This document shows, in pieces, positions 1-9,845 of a DNA stretch of 64,000 nt (its first letter is position 1; each line of letters starts with the position of its first letter). The DNA comes from an uncultured Candidatus Actinomarina sp. (GTDB lineage: Bacteria; Actinomycetota; Acidimicrobiia; Actinomarinales; Actinomarinaceae), in NCBI GenBank assembly GCA_902625455.1, contig CACOBL010000001.1:308191-372190 (forward strand). The letters run 5' to 3'. The notes below the pieces were generated by a model. It was not told the origin of the DNA, did no database searches, and was given only the letters and a program-made list of their open reading frames with translations. The translations under genes were made by a program, and so were the position numbers.

Positions 1-1024
1 AAATTCGAGCAATATTTTCATCAACGTCATAACCTTTTGCATCAAGCTTTTTAGAAATGTTTTTTAAAGTGTCTTCTACATCTTTTTGTTGTTCGGAAGG
101 AGCTGTAAATGAAATGTCAGTAATTGATTCTTTAGAAACGTTCTGAACAATCATATCAACATTTGTTCCAATCTCTGAAAGAGAACCGAAGACTGTACCC
201 GCAATACCTGGCTGATCAGGAACACCAAAAAGTGTGAACTTAACTTCTTTATCATTGTGGGTTACCCCGCTTACAATTGCTTCTTCCATTATTTTTTCTT
301 TCACTATGGTGCCCTTGTTGTTTGCAAAAGTTGATTTTACAATTATTGGCACATTATACCTTCTACCAAATTCTACAGACCTAGCCATTAATACGCCTGC
401 TCCAGAAGAAGACATTTCAAGCATCTCGTCGTAAGTAATTTCATCAATTAACTTTGCTGAATCGATAATTCTTGGGTCTGCAGTAAAAACACCCTCGACG
501 TCAGTAAATATTTCGCACTTTTCGGCACCAAGAGCAGCGGCTAAGGCTACCGCAGTAGCATCAGATCCTCCTCTGCCTAAAGTGGTTATTTCTCTTGTGT
601 CACGATTAAAACCTTGAAATCCTGCAACGATAACAATGTCTCCTCTCTCAATGCCCTCTCTAACTCTTTCACCTGAGATTTCTTCAATTTCTGCTTTGCC
701 GTGTCTAGATGTAGTAATTATTCCGGCTTGAGAACCTGTAAGAGAAAATGAACTATGACCCAAACTATTTAAATGCATGGAAAGAAGTGACATGGTTATT
801 CTCTCACCAGCAGATAACAACATATCCATCTCACGTGGAGTAGGTTTTGCAGAAAGCTCATTTGCTAAATCAATTAATTCATCTGTGCTAGATCCCATTG
901 CTGAAGGTACAACTACAACTTCATACCCTTGTTTTTTACGATCAATTATTCTTTCCGCAACAATTTTCAACGCGCTTGTATCAGCTACGCTTGTTCCACC
1001 AAATTTTTGTACGATTAATTTCAT
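1..1024 (-). CDS. lysC: Aspartate kinase (C-terminus cut off by window edge)
   Basis: Reverse-strand translation from ATG at 1024 gives MKLIVQKFGGTSVADTSALKIVAERI..., with two ACT-like segments downstream. Absent from the ORF track because it is truncated. Confidence 0.95.
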   Translation of the reverse strand, partial: MKLIVQKFGGTSVADTSALKIVAERIIDRKKQGYEVVVVPSAMGSSTDELIDLANELSAKPTPREMDMLLSAGERITMSLLSMHLNSLGHSSFSLTGSQAGIITTSRHGKAEIEEISGERVREGIERGDIVIVAGFQGFNRDTREITTLGRGGSDATAVALAAALGAEKCEIFTDVEGVFTADPRIIDSAKLIDEITYDEMLEMSSSGAGVLMARSVEFGRRYNVPIIVKSTFANNKGTIVKEKIMEEAIVSGVTHNDKEVKFTLFGVPDQPGIAGTVFGSLSEIGTNVDMIVQNVSKESITDISFTAPSEQQKDVEDTLKNISKKLDAKGYDVDENIARI

Positions 1025-1080
1025 TGGAAACATTCTAATTAATTTATTAAAGAATTAAAGACCCTAGTACTCTAGTTTTT

Positions 1081-1959
1081 ATGAGTATCGACTTGCACAT
1101 TCATACAGTTAATTCTGACGGAACCTTCTCAGTAGAGGAAATTGTCAAACTTTCCAAGGAATTACAGTTAGAAGCTATATCAATAACAGATCATGAGTAC
1201 CTAACTGAAGTACCTGCCGATGATGATATAAAAATAATAAAAGGTATTGAAATTGGTGCAGATTGGGAAGAATTAAAATCAAAAAATCCATTTGCTGGTA
1301 TTCATCTCTTGGTCTACTTTTTAGAAAGAGAGACAAGCTTAAATACAAGACTTGAAGAGATTAGGATCAAAAAAAAAGAAAGAAATTATTCAATACTGAA
1401 AAGCTTGAGTAGATCAGGAATAAATATTGAAAAATCTGAACTAGACCTCATTAACACTAAAGTGCCTGGCAGGCCACACATTGCTCAAATAATGGTTGAG
1501 AAACAGTACGTAAGCAATGTAAGTGAAGCCTTTACAAAATATTTAAGAAATGGGATGATTCCCAATATTGATACTCACCAACTTAATATTGAAGAGATAA
1601 TCCAATTGGCAACTGAATCAAAATCATTAATTTTTTTAGCACACCCTCATACTCTTATGAGCAGCGAATCTTATAAAAAGAATCAAAATTGGGTTACTCC
1701 GGAATTTTTCGATTATTTAAAACAAATTAAGACAATGGGGTTAAATGGTTTAGAAGTTTACTATCCAGGATATAACAGTTCTGTAAAAGATAGTCTTATC
1801 GAAATTTGTGAAAGTTTAAACCTATTAATTTCTGGCGGAAGTGATTTTCATGGTGAAAATAAGCCAAATAATTTGCTCGGAGTAGGTTATGAAAATAATC
1901 CAATAAAAGTTCCTTTAAATTTATTATCTAAAATGGAAGAAGAATATGCAAAACTATAA
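1081..1959 (+). CDS. PHP domain metal-dependent phosphoesterase
   Basis: N-terminal DLHIHTVNSDGTFS, ITDHE and later HPH, GGSDFHG motifs. Confidence 0.9.
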   Translation: MSIDLHIHTVNSDGTFSVEEIVKLSKELQLEAISITDHEYLTEVPADDDIKIIKGIEIGADWEELKSKNPFAGIHLLVYFLERETSLNTRLEEIRIKKKERNYSILKSLSRSGINIEKSELDLINTKVPGRPHIAQIMVEKQYVSNVSEAFTKYLRNGMIPNIDTHQLNIEEIIQLATESKSLIFLAHPHTLMSSESYKKNQNWVTPEFFDYLKQIKTMGLNGLEVYYPGYNSSVKDSLIEICESLNLLISGGSDFHGENKPNNLLGVGYENNPIKVPLNLLSKMEEEYAKL

Positions 1960-3427
1960 AAAATTGATAGGTTCTATATCTATAGTTACAGCTTCGTATG
2001 CTGCTAGTAGGTTATTAGGATTCTTTAGAGAGATTCTTCTTGCTAAATGGACGGGTGTATCAAGTGCAACAGACACACTTGATCTGGCGTTTATAATTCC
2101 AGATTTCTTATTTTATCTTTCAGCTGGAGGTTACCTTGCTATAACTCTGATTCCCCTAATGAGTAGTAAATCAGACGAAGATTTAAATAACTATTTTTTA
2201 TCACTTTTATATGGATTATCTTTAGTTTTCATTTTATTTTCATTAATAGTTTTCTTGTTTAGATATAAGCTGTCAGAAGTTTTAAATGTTGAATCACCTT
2301 CGTTTTTTATTGAGGTGTTTACACCAATTATATTTAGCCAGATATTCTTTTTTGTAGGTGCAATACTCATGTCTTATCAATATTTAAAGGAAAACTTTTT
2401 GTATGCCTCTTTTGCACCACTGGTTTACAACGGTACAATTATATTTTTTGGTTGGATAAACTCTAGCTCTGCAGAAAGTACAGTTAAAGGTTTTGCTTTA
2501 GGAACTTTAGTCGGCTCTATAATTGGTCATTTAATAATTCAGATTATTGGTGCATCTAGGTCAGGTCTTAAGTTCAGTTTTGTTCCTCCTAGGCTGATAT
2601 ATCTAAAAGAGTATTTATTTATTTCCCTACCACTTATCGTAGGACAATCAATTGCTGTAATTGATGAACAACTTTTCAGAATTTTTGGATCAATGCTTAC
2701 CGTCGGTAGTGTTGCAACATTTAGATATGCGCGAAGAATTGCCTTACTTCCAGTCGGTATTATTGCCCAAGCAATTGGTGTAGCAAGTTATCCATTGTTA
2801 GCAAAACTGTTTAAATCAAACCACATTGAAGAATTAGTACTTTTAATTAGAAAGCAGCTCTCTTATCTATTTTTATTCAATGGCGCTGTTATGATTTTTT
2901 GTCTTGCTAATGCTGAATCGATAATATCTATAATCTATGAACGTGGAGCTTTTAATTCAACAAATACAATAGACGTGACCAGTATATTTTCAATTATTGT
3001 ATTTGCAATTTTGCCTTGGTCTATGAATCAAATTCTTTCAAGATCATATTACGTTCAAAAAAAATTCTGGTTTCCTGTATTAAGCGGAACTGCCATTGCT
3101 GTACTAACTACATTGTTTTTAATTGTTTCAAACAATAAAAATGCACAAACTTATTCTCTGATAATTACATTGTCTTTATTTGTCTATTCAATATATTTAC
3201 TGTCTAATTTAAAAATTAAAAATCTAAAAATACTGAACCTATCTCTGGTAAAAGATGTAACTAAGTCATGTATAATTTTGTTGTTATCATATTTTCTTTC
3301 TGAATTATTAATTTTTGAAAGTGTCTACATACAACTTACAACAAGCTTAATAACTATTGCTGGTTTGACTTTTACTTTTCTTGTATTGCTAAAATTTGAA
3401 TATATTAATATAACTAAAAGAAACTAA
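1946..3427 (+). CDS. murJ: Murein biosynthesis lipid II flippase MurJ (MviN)
   Basis: Polytopic membrane protein with ASRLLGFFREILLAKWTG motif. Confidence 0.9.
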   Translation: MQNYKKLIGSISIVTASYAASRLLGFFREILLAKWTGVSSATDTLDLAFIIPDFLFYLSAGGYLAITLIPLMSSKSDEDLNNYFLSLLYGLSLVFILFSLIVFLFRYKLSEVLNVESPSFFIEVFTPIIFSQIFFFVGAILMSYQYLKENFLYASFAPLVYNGTIIFFGWINSSSAESTVKGFALGTLVGSIIGHLIIQIIGASRSGLKFSFVPPRLIYLKEYLFISLPLIVGQSIAVIDEQLFRIFGSMLTVGSVATFRYARRIALLPVGIIAQAIGVASYPLLAKLFKSNHIEELVLLIRKQLSYLFLFNGAVMIFCLANAESIISIIYERGAFNSTNTIDVTSIFSIIVFAILPWSMNQILSRSYYVQKKFWFPVLSGTAIAVLTTLFLIVSNNKNAQTYSLIITLSLFVYSIYLLSNLKIKNLKILNLSLVKDVTKSCIILLLSYFLSELLIFESVYIQLTTSLITIAGLTFTFLVLLKFEYINITKRN

Positions 3428-3768
3428 TGCAAAAATTTCCGCTAAAAAAAGGTTTATCCAGTGCACAAGAATTGCACGAAGAAATTAATGATTATATAAA
3501 TGTACTAATGGGTCATATAAACCCCCCAATTGCAGATGGTGTTGATACACTTTTTGAGGTTAGTAGTACATATTTAGCAAGAGCAAAAGAAATAGAAATA
3601 AAACTACTTGAAAGAGAAAGAAATACAAAAGTTGAGCCTGGAGACGAACTTAAAAAATTCAGAACTGGAGAGTTAAGAAGCTTTATAGAGTTGTGTAAAA
3701 GTGCACAAAATCAAGGATCTCGTAGAATAACAGTAGCTTTGAGTGAGTTAAATCTTAAAGAAAATTAA
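3427..3768 (+). CDS. Hypothetical protein
   Basis: 113-aa ORF overlapping the murJ stop; no recognised family. Confidence 0.6.
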   Translation: MQKFPLKKGLSSAQELHEEINDYINVLMGHINPPIADGVDTLFEVSSTYLARAKEIEIKLLERERNTKVEPGDELKKFRTGELRSFIELCKSAQNQGSRRITVALSELNLKEN

Positions 3769-5294
3769 TCAATATTCTCGATATCAAAAACTGAATTAAT
3801 ATTTTCTTGAACGTTATTGTTTAAACTAGAATTTTCGGATAAACCTTTTGCAGCCTTAACTTGTATAGAAACTTTTAATCCCATTATTTTTGCAATTTCT
3901 GATTCAATAAATTCCAAAATATCATATGACTTTTTTAACTCAGTGATTAAGTATTCATTTTCATCGTCAACATATAGAGTTAGATTTTCATTGTCTTCTA
4001 TCTGAGGGCTTACAAGAGTAAGGTAGGAGTATTTTCTAGGTGTTAGTATATTCTTTCCTTCTTGAAGTATCTTTGGCCAATACACATCAAAATTTTCTAA
4101 ATCTTTTTTTGGAGCTTTACTTGAGCTTTTAGTTTTTTTTTCAGTATTTTCTTTTGGTTTTGTTGATTGTTGCGGAGGAGGAGTTTCTTCAACAATATCT
4201 TGTAGAATATTCTGTTCACCTTCTAGTAGGTCAACTCGTCTTGAAATTGATTTTATATCAGATGCCAATTGGGGTTTAATTAATTTAATTAGGAATAATT
4301 CCAATTTTAATTCTTGAGATGGTGCATTGACAATCGTTTGATTAAGTTCATCTAGTAAATCTAAAACTCTAGAGAGCTGTTTGGCGGTTATAAATTCATT
4401 AGAATTTTTTACTAATGTATTTTCACTTTCACTAATAGCTAAAAAAGTATCATCATCTGGCAGGTATTTGAAGTAAAAAATATTCCTAAATAATTCAGTT
4501 ATAGAATTTAGTATATCTAGAGGCTGAAGACCTTTACTGTAGTTAACTTTAAGAATATTTAAAATCTTAGACGTATCTTGTGTATTTATAGACTCAATAA
4601 TTTGTTGCAAATCAGCAATTGAAACTTTGCCTAGAATACTATATAGGTCATCGATAGTTGCTTTGTTACCAAATGTACTATGAGTTTGTTCAAAAAGATT
4701 TATTGCGTCACGTAATGAGCCATCGCTTTGATTTGCAATGTAGCTTAAGACATCATCATTAATTTTTATTTTCTCATTTTTACCAATCTCATTGAGTGTG
4801 TTGATAATTTTATCATTGCCAATCCTTTTAAAAGCTATGTGAGTTGTCCTGCTTTTAATAGTTTCTAAAACTCTTTCAGGTTCTGTGGTTGCAAGTATAA
4901 ATATAACGTGCTCTGGTGGTTCTTCTAAAGTTTTTAAAAATGCATTTGATGCTGCATTAGATAACATATGTACTTCATCTAAAATGAACACTCTTTTTTT
5001 TCCGGGGCTGCTTGCTATAAAATTTATACTGTCATTTAACTCTCTAATATCATCAACTTTATTGTGGGAAGCTGCGTCTATCTCAGTTATATCAAAGACA
5101 GGATCACAGCCCAAAGTTGTAGCAATTATTCTGGCGAGTGAAGTTTTACCAACTCCTCTTGGTCCAGAAAATAAATATGCATGGCTTAAATTATTACTTT
5201 TTATTTGCTTTTCAATTAAAGAAACAGCATCAGGTTGTCCGACTAACTTTTTTAAGTTATCAGGTCTATATTTTCTATATAAAGCTTCTTGCAT
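3765..5294 (-). CDS. dnaX: DNA polymerase III subunit gamma/tau
   Basis: YRKYRPDNLKKLVGQ, GPRGVGKTSLAR, EIDAASHNKVDDIREL, DEVHMLSNAASNAFLKTLEEPP. Confidence 0.95.
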   Translation of the reverse strand: MQEALYRKYRPDNLKKLVGQPDAVSLIEKQIKSNNLSHAYLFSGPRGVGKTSLARIIATTLGCDPVFDITEIDAASHNKVDDIRELNDSINFIASSPGKKRVFILDEVHMLSNAASNAFLKTLEEPPEHVIFILATTEPERVLETIKSRTTHIAFKRIGNDKIINTLNEIGKNEKIKINDDVLSYIANQSDGSLRDAINLFEQTHSTFGNKATIDDLYSILGKVSIADLQQIIESINTQDTSKILNILKVNYSKGLQPLDILNSITELFRNIFYFKYLPDDDTFLAISESENTLVKNSNEFITAKQLSRVLDLLDELNQTIVNAPSQELKLELFLIKLIKPQLASDIKSISRRVDLLEGEQNILQDIVEETPPPQQSTKPKENTEKKTKSSSKAPKKDLENFDVYWPKILQEGKNILTPRKYSYLTLVSPQIEDNENLTLYVDDENEYLITELKKSYDILEFIESEIAKIMGLKVSIQVKAAKGLSENSSLNNNVQENINSVFDIENID

Positions 5295-5353
5295 ATCTAT
5301 AAATGGTAATATCTTTACTTTCTATAATGCACTATACAATTAAACTAAGTCAA

Positions 5354-5905
5354 ATGAGAATAGGAGTTGACTTAGATGGTGTTGTTGCTAATTTCACCAA
5401 AGGCTGGACAGATCAGTACAAAATAGAATTTGGCAAAGAAATACGTGAATCAGAAATAACTAATTGGGGATTGTCTAAACCATTAACTCATTTCAATACA
5501 GAATTAGATTTCTGGAATTGGGCGAAAAATATTAATGGAAACACTATATTTCGTAATTTAGAGACCTACGAAAATTCTGTTGAAATTTTATTTGAGCTCT
5601 CCAAAAAAGGATATGAAGTTGTTATTTTGTCTTCAAAACCATGGTGGTCAATACACGATACCTTGATGTGGTTAGGAGAAAATAAGATTCCTTCAAGAGA
5701 AATACATTTTATTGAAGATAAGTGGAAAGTAGAGTGCGATGCTTATATTGATGACGCACCACATCAAATAGAAAATTATGTAAAACATGTTCCCGACAAA
5801 TTAATTTTACGATTTGTAAGAGAATACAACAGACCTGTGGAAGGTGCAGTAGATATAAATAACTGGATGGAATTAACTTCTTTACTTGAAGAACACAACT
5901 TGTAG
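5354..5905 (+). CDS. HAD-like 5'-nucleotidase (deoxy, cytosolic type C-like)
   Basis: MRIGVDLDGVVANF, VVILSSKPWW, HFIEDKWKVECDAYIDDAP. The internal ATG at 5354 fits better than 5303. Confidence 0.75.
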   Translation: MRIGVDLDGVVANFTKGWTDQYKIEFGKEIRESEITNWGLSKPLTHFNTELDFWNWAKNINGNTIFRNLETYENSVEILFELSKKGYEVVILSSKPWWSIHDTLMWLGENKIPSREIHFIEDKWKVECDAYIDDAPHQIENYVKHVPDKLILRFVREYNRPVEGAVDINNWMELTSLLEEHNL

Positions 5906-5914
5906 AGTAATTAT

Positions 5915-6895
5915 ATGAACGATTCTTTTATCTTAAGAGATAGAAAATGGAGAGAACAGAATGAACGCGTAACATTATCAAGTTATGCAAGTTTCTCCGA
6001 AGATTCACTCGGAAGAAATCAAGAAGAATCTCAAGATACTTTTAGGACATGCTTTGAAAGAGATAGAGATAGAATCATTCACTCTAAAACTTTTCGAAGA
6101 CTAAAACACAAAACTCAGGTTTTCATCAATCCAGATGGAGATCATTTTATAACAAGAATGACTCACACCCTAAATGTTACACAAATTGGAAGATCTATTG
6201 CAAAAACATTAGGTTTGAATCCAGACCTTACTGAAGCAATATGTTTAGGCCACGACGTAGGACACTCCCCATTTGGCCACACAGGTGAAGACGTCTTAAA
6301 TGAAATTCTTGATGGAGGCTGGAGTCATTCTGAAAATTCTGTAAAAATGCTCACTGTTATTGAACCTTTAAATCTAACTAAAGAAACAATAGATGGTATT
6401 AAGAAACACCCGTGGAGATACGAAGAGCCACCTTTTACACCTGAGGGAATGGTATGTAGATTTTCTGATAGAATTGCTTATTTATCCCATGATATAGAAG
6501 ATGCAATAAGAGCTGGTGTTTTGACTGAGAAAGACATACCAAAAAAAATAATTTCTTCACTAGGTCCTCCAGGAAAAGCTTGGATAAATTCTTTAATTTC
6601 TGGAGTATTCAAAGGATCTAGTGGTGGAAATCTAGGAATGGATCAAGAAATTTTGGACATAATGAATGAATTAAGAGAGTTTATGTTTAAAAATGTGTAC
6701 CTCAGAAAAGAAACAATGCAACAAAGGTCAGATGCAAAAAAAATTGTAGAGGTTTTAGTTGAATATTTTAAGAATAATCCTAAAAAGCTTCCAAGTTCAT
6801 ATTTACAAAAACAATCGGAAATTCATAATGCTGTTGATTACGTTGCAGGAATGACCGATAGGTTTGCTATTTCAACCTATAACTCTATTCATTAA
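5915..6895 (+). CDS. dgt: Deoxyguanosinetriphosphate triphosphohydrolase-like protein (HD domain)
   Basis: HSKTFRRLKHKTQVF, RMTHTLNVTQIGR, LGHDVGHSPFGHTGE. Confidence 0.93.
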   Translation: MNDSFILRDRKWREQNERVTLSSYASFSEDSLGRNQEESQDTFRTCFERDRDRIIHSKTFRRLKHKTQVFINPDGDHFITRMTHTLNVTQIGRSIAKTLGLNPDLTEAICLGHDVGHSPFGHTGEDVLNEILDGGWSHSENSVKMLTVIEPLNLTKETIDGIKKHPWRYEEPPFTPEGMVCRFSDRIAYLSHDIEDAIRAGVLTEKDIPKKIISSLGPPGKAWINSLISGVFKGSSGGNLGMDQEILDIMNELREFMFKNVYLRKETMQQRSDAKKIVEVLVEYFKNNPKKLPSSYLQKQSEIHNAVDYVAGMTDRFAISTYNSIH

Positions 6896-7697
6896 ATTTA
6901 GGATCTCTTTTTTCAAGGAATGCCATTACGCCTTCTCTGAGGTCTTCTGAAACTAAGAACGAAGTACTCCAAAGCTTTGCGTATTCAAGTCCTTGGTCAA
7001 TTGTTAAATTCGAACTTTTTTCTAATGCTTGTTTAGTTGCCTGTACAATTCTTTTGGAGTTAGATGAAATTTCATTGGCAAGCTTCTCTCCTGCTTCAAA
7101 TAACTCATCTGAATTGTCATATGCCTTGCTGACAAATCTAATTCTTTCAGCGTGTTCACCATCAAAAATTCTACCTGTAAGTGCAAGCTCGTTCATATCT
7201 CCACTTGATACAATTTTTGGCATCCTTTGAATAACTCCTACATCAGCAACTAGACCCAACTTTGTTTCGCCTATAGAAAACTTTGCGTCTTTGGTGGCTA
7301 ACCTTATATCGCAAGCGGAGACTAAACTTGTAGCACCACCAATACAAAACCCATGAGCTAATGCAATCGTTGGTACTTTAGATTTAGCTATTGTTGTAAA
7401 TGCATTTTGCATTCTTTCAACAAGATCCATTAATTCCCGCCTATCTTGAGGTGTTGAAGACAAATTCTCATTTAAGCTCATATCAGACATAAACATTGTT
7501 ATGTCAATACCAGCAGAAAAGCTATCTCCTTTACCAGATATGACAATACAACTAGCTTCATCATTTTCATTTATTTCTTCAATAATTTTTGGTAAACCAA
7601 ACCAAACATCTGAGTCAAGAGCATTTTTTTTATCTGGTCTGTTGATCCAAATATACGCAATATTATCTTTAATTTCTTTGATTAATTTATCATCCAT
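6885..7697 (-). CDS. Enoyl-CoA hydratase/isomerase family protein
   Basis: INRPDKKNALD, ALAHGFCIGGATSLVSACDIRLA. Confidence 0.93.
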   Translation of the reverse strand: MDDKLIKEIKDNIAYIWINRPDKKNALDSDVWFGLPKIIEEINENDEASCIVISGKGDSFSAGIDITMFMSDMSLNENLSSTPQDRRELMDLVERMQNAFTTIAKSKVPTIALAHGFCIGGATSLVSACDIRLATKDAKFSIGETKLGLVADVGVIQRMPKIVSSGDMNELALTGRIFDGEHAERIRFVSKAYDNSDELFEAGEKLANEISSNSKRIVQATKQALEKSSNLTIDQGLEYAKLWSTSFLVSEDLREGVMAFLEKRDPKFNE

Positions 7698-7723
7698 TTA
7701 ATTAATCTTAGTAAGATTGTCTG

Positions 7724-8386
7724 ATGGATGTATTCGAAGCTTTATATACAACAAGAGCTATGCGAAGAGTTAGTGAAGATCCAATTCCTAACGATGTTTT
7801 AAAACAAATGGTTGATGCTGGTATTAGAGCACCAAGTGGTTCTAATCGTCAAGGATGGAAATTTATTGTAGTAACTGATCCAGAAATCAGAAATCAATTA
7901 GGCAGTTTATACAGAGAAGCCTGGGATTTTTATGTTAAAGAATTTTATGGAGGAACTTCTGATTTAGGAGCCTCGAATGTTCTTGATGATGAAAAAGCTG
8001 AGCAAGTAGTAAGAATTACTAAGTCTGCAACCTGGCTTTCAGAAAATTTTCATAAAGTACCTGCAATGTTTGTAGTGTTATCAAGGAATGATCCAACTGG
8101 TTCTTCAATATTTCCTGCAATTTGGAGCTTAATGCTTGCAGGTAGAGCTCATGGTGTAGGCACTTGCTTAACAACCGTACTAGGAATGTTTAAACCACAA
8201 AAAGCTTTTGAAATCTTAAATATTCCAAGTGATAAAGGTTGGAAGATAGATGCGGTTGTAACCGCGGGTTATCCATTAGGCAAATGGGGCGTGGCTAAAA
8301 GAAATCCAGTAGATGAAGTTACCTATTTAAATACTTGGGGTAATGAAACTAACTGGAATTTAGAGGAACCTCTCTGGAATTACTAA
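7724..8386 (+). CDS. Nitroreductase family protein
   Basis: TTRAMRRVSEDPIPNDVLKQMVDAGIRAPSGSNRQGWKF. Confidence 0.9.
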   Translation: MDVFEALYTTRAMRRVSEDPIPNDVLKQMVDAGIRAPSGSNRQGWKFIVVTDPEIRNQLGSLYREAWDFYVKEFYGGTSDLGASNVLDDEKAEQVVRITKSATWLSENFHKVPAMFVVLSRNDPTGSSIFPAIWSLMLAGRAHGVGTCLTTVLGMFKPQKAFEILNIPSDKGWKIDAVVTAGYPLGKWGVAKRNPVDEVTYLNTWGNETNWNLEEPLWNY

Positions 8387-8405
8387 TTTAAAAAAACAAA
8401 TAGAG

Positions 8406-8479
8406 CACGCCCGGAGGGAGTCGAACCCCCAACCTTCTGATCCGTAGTCAGATGCTCTATCCAGTTAAGCTACGGGCGC
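8406..8479 (-). tRNA. tRNA-Arg(ACG)
   Basis: Reverse strand folds as a cloverleaf; anticodon loop ctgactACGgatcag; acceptor GCGCCCG/CGGGCGT. Confidence 0.93.
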
Positions 8480-8483
8480 TTTG

Positions 8484-8570
8484 CGGAGAGGGAGGGATTC
8501 GAACCCTCGAGGGAATTGCTTCCCCACTCGCTTAGCAGGCGAGCACTTTAGGCCACTCAGTCACCTCTCC
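8484..8570 (-). tRNA. tRNA-Ser(GCT)
   Basis: GGAGAGG/CCTCTCC acceptor; anticodon cgcctGCTaagcg; long variable arm. Confidence 0.93.
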
Positions 8571-8577
8571 AAGTCAG

Positions 8578-8663
8578 CGGAGGGAGTGGGATTCGAACCC
8601 ACGGTATGGAATACATACAATAGTTTTCAAGACTATCGCCTTCGTCCGCTCGGCCATCCCTCC
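8578..8663 (-). tRNA. tRNA-Ser(TGA)
   Basis: GGAGGGA acceptor; anticodon atagtctTGAaaactat; long variable arm. Confidence 0.92.
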
Positions 8664-8677
8664 AGATGGTTTTTACG

Positions 8678-8766
8678 CGGAGGGAGAGGGATTCGAACCC
8701 TCGAAGGGGATAAACCCTTACACGCTTTCCAAGCGTGCGCACTAGGCCAGACTATGCGATCCCTCC
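8678..8766 (-). tRNA. tRNA-Ser(GGA)
   Basis: GGAGGGA acceptor; anticodon cacgcttGGAaagcgtg; long variable arm. Confidence 0.92.
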
Positions 8767-8791
8767 GAATAAACCTGAGATTCTATTTTAG

Positions 8792-9250
8792 TTATCTCTT
8801 AGTTTCAAAGAAAGAGGATAATATATCTTTAGATTCATGCGAAAGAATATTATCTTTTATCTCAACATAGTGATTTAACCTAGGGTCTTGAGGTATGTTA
8901 TACAATGAAAAAGCTGCACCAGCTTTTTCATTTTGAGCTGCATATATTAATTTTTTAACTCTCGATAAAGAAATAGCACCAGCACACATAGCGTCTGGTT
9001 CTAAAGTTACTGCTATTGTTGTCTCTTCAAGTCTCCAAGTACCTAAAATTTGTGAAGCTTCTTCTAAAACTAAAATTTCTGCATGGGATATTGGGTTTTG
9101 GTCCAATTCTCTTCTATTGTGATTTGAGCAAATTAAGTTATCGTCTTTATCAAATATTGCTGCACCAACAGGAACTTCATCCATATCAAGAGCTTTTCTT
9201 GCTTCATCAAGAGCCACTCTCATCTTGTCTTCATCTGATATATATTTCAT
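8792..9250 (-). CDS. tadA: tRNA adenosine(34) deaminase TadA (variant zinc site)
   Basis: VPVGAAIFD, HAEILVLEEAS, TLEPDAMCAGAISLSRV. Confidence 0.88.
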   Translation of the reverse strand: MKYISDEDKMRVALDEARKALDMDEVPVGAAIFDKDDNLICSNHNRRELDQNPISHAEILVLEEASQILGTWRLEETTIAVTLEPDAMCAGAISLSRVKKLIYAAQNEKAGAAFSLYNIPQDPRLNHYVEIKDNILSHESKDILSSFFETKR

Positions 9251-9290
9251 CTTATTTAATTATCTCAACTGTTGATGTTAATATAACCAA

Positions 9291-9845
9291 ATGTTTGAGT
9301 TTTTCATATTTGCATTTGTAACTGCAATCACTCCTGGGCCAAACAATTCTTTGCTGATGGCCTCTGGGATCAAATTTGGTAGAAAAGCATCAATACCTCA
9401 TTTTCTTGGGATTTGGCTGGGGTTTACTTTTTTATTTTTTGTAGGTGGTTTTTTACTTACCTATGTACCAGCTGAAATTTTTGATTACCTTCAATATGTG
9501 GGTTATGCGGTTATTACATATATTGCATACAGGGTTGCCACTACTTCACTAGATACGAATGTAAAAGGTTCTACTGTAGAGAAGCCATTTACCTTTATAC
9601 AGGCTTGTCTTTTCCAATGGATAAACCCAAAAGGTGTTGTCATGGCTGTATCAGGACTTACGGCGTTCAATATTACAAATAATCAAGGTGCATTGATATA
9701 TTTTTTAGTTTTGCCTTTTTGTGTAGGAATATGGTTAATACTTGGAGAACAGCTTCAAAATAGTTTGGAAAAAAATAAAACAGTGGCTCGTGCAACTTAT
9801 GTAGTGCTTGGCATTAGCATGATTGCCAGCTTGTTATTAGCCTAA
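9291..9845 (+). CDS. LysE family translocator
   Basis: AITPGPNNSLLMASGIKFGRKASIPHFLGIWLG. Confidence 0.88.
   Translation: MFEFFIFAFVTAITPGPNNSLLMASGIKFGRKASIPHFLGIWLGFTFLFFVGGFLLTYVPAEIFDYLQYVGYAVITYIAYRVATTSLDTNVKGSTVEKPFTFIQACLFQWINPKGVVMAVSGLTAFNITNNQGALIYFLVLPFCVGIWLILGEQLQNSLEKNKTVARATYVVLGISMIASLLLA

Noticed and set aside
234-1058. Plus-strand ORFs 234..434 and 777..1058
   Set aside because: Antisense to the clear aspartate kinase frame on the minus strand.
4885-5343. 152-aa plus-strand ORF
   Set aside because: Antisense to conserved dnaX P-loop/sensor motifs.
8481-8870. 129-aa ORF (+) MRRGRDSNPRGNCF... and 8557..8742 (-)
   Set aside because: Both run across the tRNA cluster; typical spurious tRNA-antisense 'RGGRGIRTLE' ORFs.
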